Source: Endocalyx cinctus (taxonomy: Eukaryota; Ascomycota; Sordariomycetes; Amphisphaeriales; Apiosporaceae). From it: a DNA stretch of 64,000 nt. The stretch covers positions 5,160,171 to 5,224,170 of the forward strand of contig BCKC01000002.1 in the NCBI GenBank assembly GCA_001600455.1, given 5' to 3'. How positions within the stretch are numbered: the stretch's first letter is position 1; each line of letters begins with the position of its first letter. The notes under the pieces are model-generated. The model did not search any database and was not told the origin of the DNA. It worked only from the letters and a program-made list of their open reading frames with translations. Made by a program: the position numbers and the translations under genes. This document shows positions 58,790 to 64,000 of this stretch, in pieces.

Positions 58790-59645
58790 AGTTAATATAG
58801 GATATTAACCTAGTATAAGACAAAAGAACAGCATAAATCATCGTACCTCATAATATGTATCGGGCACTGAATACTGCACACTCTTTTCCCCTCGTTGTAG
58901 ATCTCTGAGAATAGTTTAGAGGAACGAGCTGCCAGTTCATGCAAGGTACCCGGCCGCCAAGTCCGTATGGATGGTGTTACTGTCACACAGTCACAGTGAG
59001 CAACGGTGGCAGGCTGGCAGGGTGGCTAAATCGAGATTCTAAGGTACTTAACATAGTGTCATCATGACATACGGTGACATGGTTGGCGGAATCTTTTTGA
59101 CTGTAACTGTTTTTTTTTTACAGGCCAGTTTTGATTTATTAGTGATTACTTAGTTACTGCATATCAGGCTCTTTATTTGACGAAATTAATCAAACATTTT
59201 CTTAGAATTGATGATAATTCAACTTCATCTCATCCCAATCATTCAATTATATAACCACTTATTTACCTAGTAATTTTATATTCTATTTTAGTATATCCAT
59301 CCATCCATATATGACCTACTCGTTATTTAGTATCGTAAACCTTCACCGCTGCACCATTCTCTTTTGGTGGGATAAACTACTTAAGTATATAAATAATCAC
59401 CCCACTATAGATTATTTATCAACCGATACGTACGTCACCTCACGTCAAGTAAACTTTCTTATCAGCTCCCATCTCAAACAATACAAACTCTTTGCTTAAA
59501 GGGAAAAAAAGGGTCCATAAATGTTATACTGCTTTCGATAAAAGAAGAGAAGGAAGCACGCGACATTTAGGTACATTAGAAAATTTACTATACCTAGTCA
59601 GTCATTTTTTTTTTAGTCGACAGACGGGAAAAATCGCACGCGATC
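58790..59645. other. intergenic, HEM4 3' UTR and OXR1 promoter
   Basis: About 850 bp of AT-rich sequence between tandem genes, with a T-run near 59110 and a CCAT-type repeat near 59298-59307. No gene is supported. Confidence 0.55.
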
Positions 59646-60918
59646 ATGGACCGACATGAAACGGGCAATTTAATCGATCTGGACGACTCGCCGCCTCCTA
59701 CGGCCGGAATATCCTCCACCTCCACCACCATACACTCACCCAAACCTTCATCCGTGCACGCCACCAACATAATCAAAAACGTATCATCGCCATCACCAAC
59801 ACGGCATACCCAGCCACCCCCCTCGTTGGCATCGTCACCCCCGCCACCTCTCACCCACCACGCCTCCTACACCAGCAGCATCGGTAGCGCCGTGTACGGT
59901 CTATGGCGACGCTTTTCAGCTCTCGAGACCCCTAGCCCCGGCACCCCCCCGCTACCGACCTCTCAGCTCTACCACATGAATTCGGAACCCGCGGGGACGG
60001 AGGTAGGAGACGGTATTAACGGCGCGTTCGTGCCTCCCCGCCCGCCTAAGAGGGTCGCTTCCCCGCTGGGTCTCCCCTCGCTCGAACCCTTGACCCTCAA
60101 CGGGTACCGGTCGGACACGGACGCGGACGAGAGGCTGCTGAGTCGCGGCATCGCCGAGGAGATCCGCACTTTCCTGCCGGAACGGCTGAAGATTATGGAT
60201 GATTGGAAGCTCGTCTACAGCCTCTACCAGAACGGTAGCTCCCTTGGTACCCTGTACCAGCTTTGTGAGGAGTATCGGGGTCGGAGGGCTGGTTTCGTTC
60301 TTGTGGTGAGGGATGGAAAGGATGGGGTGAGTTTTCCTTTTTTTTACGGGGGTTTGATGTGGTTCTGTCCGCTGCATGTAAAGAAAAACAACTGACTTGT
60401 GATTTCTACAACAGACTTTCGGCGCCTACCTAACCGAAGCACCGCATCCGGCGCCCTCCTACTTCGGCACGGGCGAGTGTTTCCTATGGAAAGCGAGCTT
60501 GCACGCGCCTCTTCCTCCTCCTCCCTCAGCCGACACGACGGATCTCAATTACCGAACGACGACGATAGCATCACCTAAAAAATCATCATTTAACAATAAT
60601 AATAACAACACCTTAGCACCTGCGCCTATAAATCCGTCCACCAACAAGCTCCCGTCACCGTCGCCCTCGCCGACGCCCCAAAGCCTGCGCTTCCAGAATT
60701 TCGCTTACAGCGGCGCCAACGACTACTGCATCTTCTGCGAGACCAAGTTTCTGTCTGTAGGAGGCGGCGACGGCGGTAGGTTCGGCCTCTGGCTCGACGA
60801 TGAGCTCGCGCGCGGACATAGCGCCGGGTGCGACACGTTCGTTAACGAGCCGCTGAGCGACGAGGGGGAGAAGTTCGACGTCTTGGGCGTCGAACTGTGG
60901 GTCGTGGGCGCAAATTGA
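59646..60918 (+). CDS. OXR1: Oxidation resistance protein 1 (TLDc domain)
   Basis: A TLDc protein. Yeast Oxr1 protects against oxidative damage and promotes disassembly of the vacuolar H+-ATPase. Exons 59646-60326 and 60415-60918 (88-bp intron, phase 0) give 394 residues. A Pro/Ser/Thr-rich disordered N-terminus (1-135) precedes the TLDc domain: LLSRGIAEEIRTFLPERL, WKLVYSLYQNGSSLGTLYQLCE, RAGFVLVVRDGKDG|TFGAYLTEA, SYFGTGECFLWKA, then FQNFAYSGANDYCIFCETKFLSVGGG, FGLWLDDELARGHSAGCDTFVNEPLS and FDVLGVELWVVG. A low-complexity insertion of about 55 residues with an Asn run and Ser-Pro repeats interrupts the domain (about 258-312), a common fungal trait. The intron lies inside the TLDc domain. It converges with the UCH gene. 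Confidence 0.95.
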
Positions 60919-61922
60919 GGACTCGCCGCACATAGTACGGAGAGTGGCAAGAGGATCAGAGGATGGAAGGAAAGGTGTGGGATGATATATACCTCTAGGG
61001 AGTTTTGGGAAAAAAGATGATTGATTGATTAATTGACAAGCGATACCAAATACCTACTGACCTAGTACCTCTATTATTATACATAATTCTTTTTTTATGG
61101 GAGTATCAGCTGGTAAAACTGGGAGGAAAGTTTGCTTAGTTTTCTTTTTATTCGTTTATTATAGGGAGAAAAATAAATAAATGAATGGCAGGAAAAAGAG
61201 TTTCTTCGGTTCTGTGGATGATGGACGTGAATATAGCAGATAATTCAATTCTTCTCCCCTCACCTCTATTTGAGGATCTAGTTAGGAAAGAAATCTGGGA
61301 AATGTGGTGAGGATGAACAACTGCCTCGAATCCAGACTCATCTCATTTTATCTCTTGAACAACATGCACTCTCATACATAGCTCAGGTTCGGACCGCACG
61401 CAAGAAAAAAGGTTATACGTATAGTATGAATGTAACTCGATCTCTCACGAACGTATAGACTGCAAAGAAATCCTATCTCTATCTTAAATCTACATCTATC
61501 TCCCTTGCTCGTCGTGGTTGATCTCTCTGTGTCTCACATAACCTTGGATGAGCTACAACGTATCAGTATAGTAGACAATGAATCCTTCCTCATTGGGCCT
61601 TGCAAGAGAAGTCTGTAAAATGGAGGGTACAGCGATCGCGGCTTCCCTCTACTATTATTCTCTCCTCTCCTGTCCTGCTTGGTAACGCGGGACCACCGAC
61701 GTTAAAGTCAAATAAGTTATCTTCGCCGGAAAAGAAGCTCTTCTAGAAGTTTGATCTAATTTTCACTTTCCTCGACCTATGATCAACGTGACTGACAGGG
61801 AAAAAAAAACAATAAAGCCGGAGAGCAAAAATCTGGCGGGTATAATTTTTTTGCCCTAGTTAGAGAAAGATGAATATTCCGCAACTGCGAAAAAAAAATT
61901 AAACCGAGAACCCTTTTCTCAG
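60919..61922. other. convergent intergenic region, OXR1 and UCH 3' ends
   Basis: About 1 kb of AT-rich sequence with TTGATTGATTAATTGA-like words near 61020 and an A-run near 61801. No gene is supported. Confidence 0.55.
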
Positions 61923-63996
61923 TCAGGAAGACTTCCTATTCGTCTCGGCGATCAACTCCCTCAGCAGACCTTTCTCGGCAAGGATCTTGACCCACTCGTG
62001 GATCGCGGGCGTGTAGTCTCGCTGTCGGGCTCGCAGTTCCGAAACGGCTTCTGCGATCTCGGCCATCTCGTCTACGTACCTCGCTTCGAGCATCTGGCGC
62101 TCCGCGTCGAGATCTTGAAGGTCTCGTAGGTAGGTCGGTATATCCTTGTCTGCTGGTACTTGGGAGGTTGCCGAGGGGTCGGCGATTAGATCTGATCGTT
62201 GGAGTCTTAGCTGCGAGAGACGTTCGTCTGTGTAGGGAGCGAGGGGGTCGGGGATGGGTTCATGGGTTGGTAGCGGCACTGAGGAAGCAGAAGCAGAAGC
62301 AGTCTCGCCATTGGTATTGGTATCGGTGGAGTTAGGATTCGAGTTAGTCTTCGACGATAATGAGTTGATATGATGGTACAATACGCGGCTGGCGACGAGA
62401 GTCTCCCCGATCCGTCGAGATAACTCTAAGAGTGGCGTCTGACTGATTGCGAGCAGATTATAAGACTCGCTGCCGTCGGCTTCCATGTGTCTTCTTATAG
62501 CGTCGCTCGCTATACCGAGCCAGGAGTCACCATCACAAGGACCTTCATTTTATATATCAGTCAATAATTTTCTTCTTTCTTTATATATGTATGCTGAAAG
62601 TATATCGTTAGGTGTATGGAACGTACCGAGACAGAGAGGCTGCTGCTCGAAACCGTCCAGCTCCCATACTTGACCGGCGACCGGTACATAAGCGATATAA
62701 TGGTAGGCGGCTCGACCAGCCTTGGCCTTTTTCTTGTTTTTACTGCCGCCGGTCTTGACAAAGTACTTTTTGGGATTTTTCCTCCAATCGTCGTGTAGAT
62801 TGTTGAGTAGCAGATCCTCGGCCATCAAGTCCCAGCGACTGGCATTTGCATTAGTACATCGATTTAGTTGCGAACAGAGGGGAGGTGGAATTTGGTTAAG
62901 GGGTGGGGGGTTATTAAGAAAAAAAAAAAAGAAAAGCCATACCGAGCAGTAGAGTTATGTACGCCTCGAATAAAATCATTTCTATCCAGTTCAAGACCTC
63001 GGTAAGGTGGTGTAAGCGGCTTGGTATGATCTTTGAACTGTTGCAGCTCGGGGCCCAGTGGAGCTTGCGGAGTCTCGGGCGCATTCATGATGACGTTCAT
63101 CAATGCGACAGTAGCGCAGCAGTTACAGGCAAACTATAATTCATGTAGGTGTTAGACGTACAGGTGTTTGCTGCATATGATAAATACATAGCTTAAAAAT
63201 AACGTACCTGGTTGGTAAACCATAACTCATTAGGACAAGGTTGACGATTTTTGGTATTGGTAGATTCGGCATCCGACCACTCGTACAGGAAGATTAAACC
63301 GTGAACAGGTTTTCTTGAGGATCAAGTTTGTTAGCGTCTTTGGTATAAAACAGTCAATTATAGGGAAAGGCGAGACTAGTCTTACGAGAGCATGTTAACA
63401 GAGTATTCATCGAGGCTAAACAATTCCTGGATCTTGAAGTGTTTGGCACCCAGATCCTGAAGCATACCGTTGAAGAAAGCCTATAATTTCGTCAGTCAGC
63501 TAAAGGCATACGACTGTAAAACGACGAGGATGAGGAAAGAGCGGATATAAAGACCTACGGGATCAGACTCGATCTGGACCCAGCCTTTGAACTGTCTCCG
63601 TTCTTCTTCGCCCAAGGGGGCAAACGTCTGGTCAAGAAGTACCAGAGGATCGGCCAGATCAGGTTCTTGATGAATTATTTTTTGCTTCGCCGTTTGAGCG
63701 GCCTTGCGCTTGTGTCTGCTGTTATTGTCATCTTTGCCAATACCGTTTTGATCGGCAGCCGACTCGGTTCCTTTTCTCTTGGACGGCGTTTTCTTGCCTG
63801 AAGTGCGAGATCCGGATGATCCTATACCGGGAGAATGGAAAACTTCATCTCCGTATCGGGAAGGCACCTTCCTTTCTCTCTTGGAGCGATAAGGGTTATG
63901 AGTAGGATCGGGGATAGAAGCGCCGCCTGTAATAACCGGGGTTGTTACGACTGCGATGGCATCATCCGGCGCTATCTCCATATTGACACTTGACAT
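61923..63996 (-). CDS. Ubiquitin C-terminal hydrolase, UCH37/BAP1 type (peptidase C12)
   Basis: A cysteine deubiquitinase of the UCH family. Six exons, 63996-63559, 63480-63386, 63313-63208, 63133-62943, 62838-62627 and 62542-61923, join in phase to 553 residues. The N-terminal extension (1-130) is basic and nuclear-looking (SKRERKVPSRY, GKKTPSKRKGTES, RHKRKAAQTAKQK), starting MSSVNMEIAPDD. The UCH domain has WVQIESDPAFFNGMLQDLGAKHFKIQELFSLDEY, VHGLIFLYEW, the catalytic Cys at about 219 in NCCATVALMN, the His at about 323 in AYHYIAYVP and the Asp at about 338 in WELDGFEQQP. The oxyanion Gln is in NELWFTNQ. A Ser/Thr/Asn-rich spacer precedes a C-terminal UCH37-like ULD (RQRDYTPAIHEWVKILAEKGLL). 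The third acceptor (CAAG) is weak. The start lies 5 bp inside the right edge, so an upstream start cannot be excluded. Confidence 0.9.
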
Positions 63997-64000
63997 GGCT

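Noticed and set aside
1..64000. CRISPR arrays, transposable elements, or a secondary-metabolite cluster
   Set aside because: I saw no regularly spaced repeats, no transposase or reverse-transcriptase motifs, no long terminal repeats and no polyketide or peptide synthetase domains.

Overview
The window is nuclear DNA of a filamentous ascomycete (Pezizomycotina, probably Sordariomycetes). The evidence is short GT-AG introns of about 48-190 bp, fungal-type protein architectures (Msn5, Tan1, Cog6, Atg9, Slm1, Ldb17/SPIN90, Oxr1, fungal Hem4 and Erv1), and AT-rich intergenic DNA full of poly-A/T tracts and microsatellites. I cannot name the genus. I recognise no transposon, CRISPR array, rRNA gene or intact tRNA gene, and no secondary-metabolite cluster. 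A run of 56 N at 40388-40443 is an assembly gap.

Layout: a possible truncated 5' end at the left edge (-), then MSN5/exportin-5 (-, 11 exons), DPH7 (-), a DUF1917/BLES03-like gene (+), NAA30/MAK3 (-), PDAT/LRO1 (+) and TAN1 (+). A 5.2-kb gene-poor stretch follows. Next come an APH-like kinase-fold protein (+), COG6 (-), ATG9 (+), GAR1 (-), threonyl-tRNA synthetase (+), a type II membrane glycosyltransferase-like protein (+), SLM1 (-), a SPIN90/Ldb17 protein (-), an unrecognised fungal protein (-), pyruvate decarboxylase (-), ERV1 (-), HEM4 (+), OXR1 (+) and a UCH37/BAP1-type deubiquitinase (-) at the right edge. I placed exon boundaries by hand from splice signals, reading-frame phase and family continuity. 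Nearly all are phase-consistent, but none is backed by transcripts.

Several neighbours are functionally related. DPH7, the eIF4E-fold DUF1917 gene, NAA30, TAN1, GAR1 and ThrRS all concern translation, tRNA/rRNA modification or nascent chains. COG6 and ATG9 are divergent, and in yeast the COG complex is needed for autophagy. ERV1 and HEM4 (mitochondrial disulfide relay/Fe-S, and haem) are divergent. SLM1 and LDB17 (cortical TORC2/actin and Arp2/3 regulation) are neighbours on one strand.

The most interesting signals are regulatory. The COG6-ATG9 promoter holds an array of eight forward HGATAR sites, most 5-6 bp apart, plus one inverted site. A 10-bp perfect hairpin with a 7-nt loop lies about 90 nt upstream of the ThrRS start. 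Two Gcn4/Cpc1-type TGACTCA sites lie in the GAR1-ThrRS promoter. Three CCAAT boxes sit just upstream of HEM4. Two G-quadruplex-type repeats occur in gene-poor DNA.
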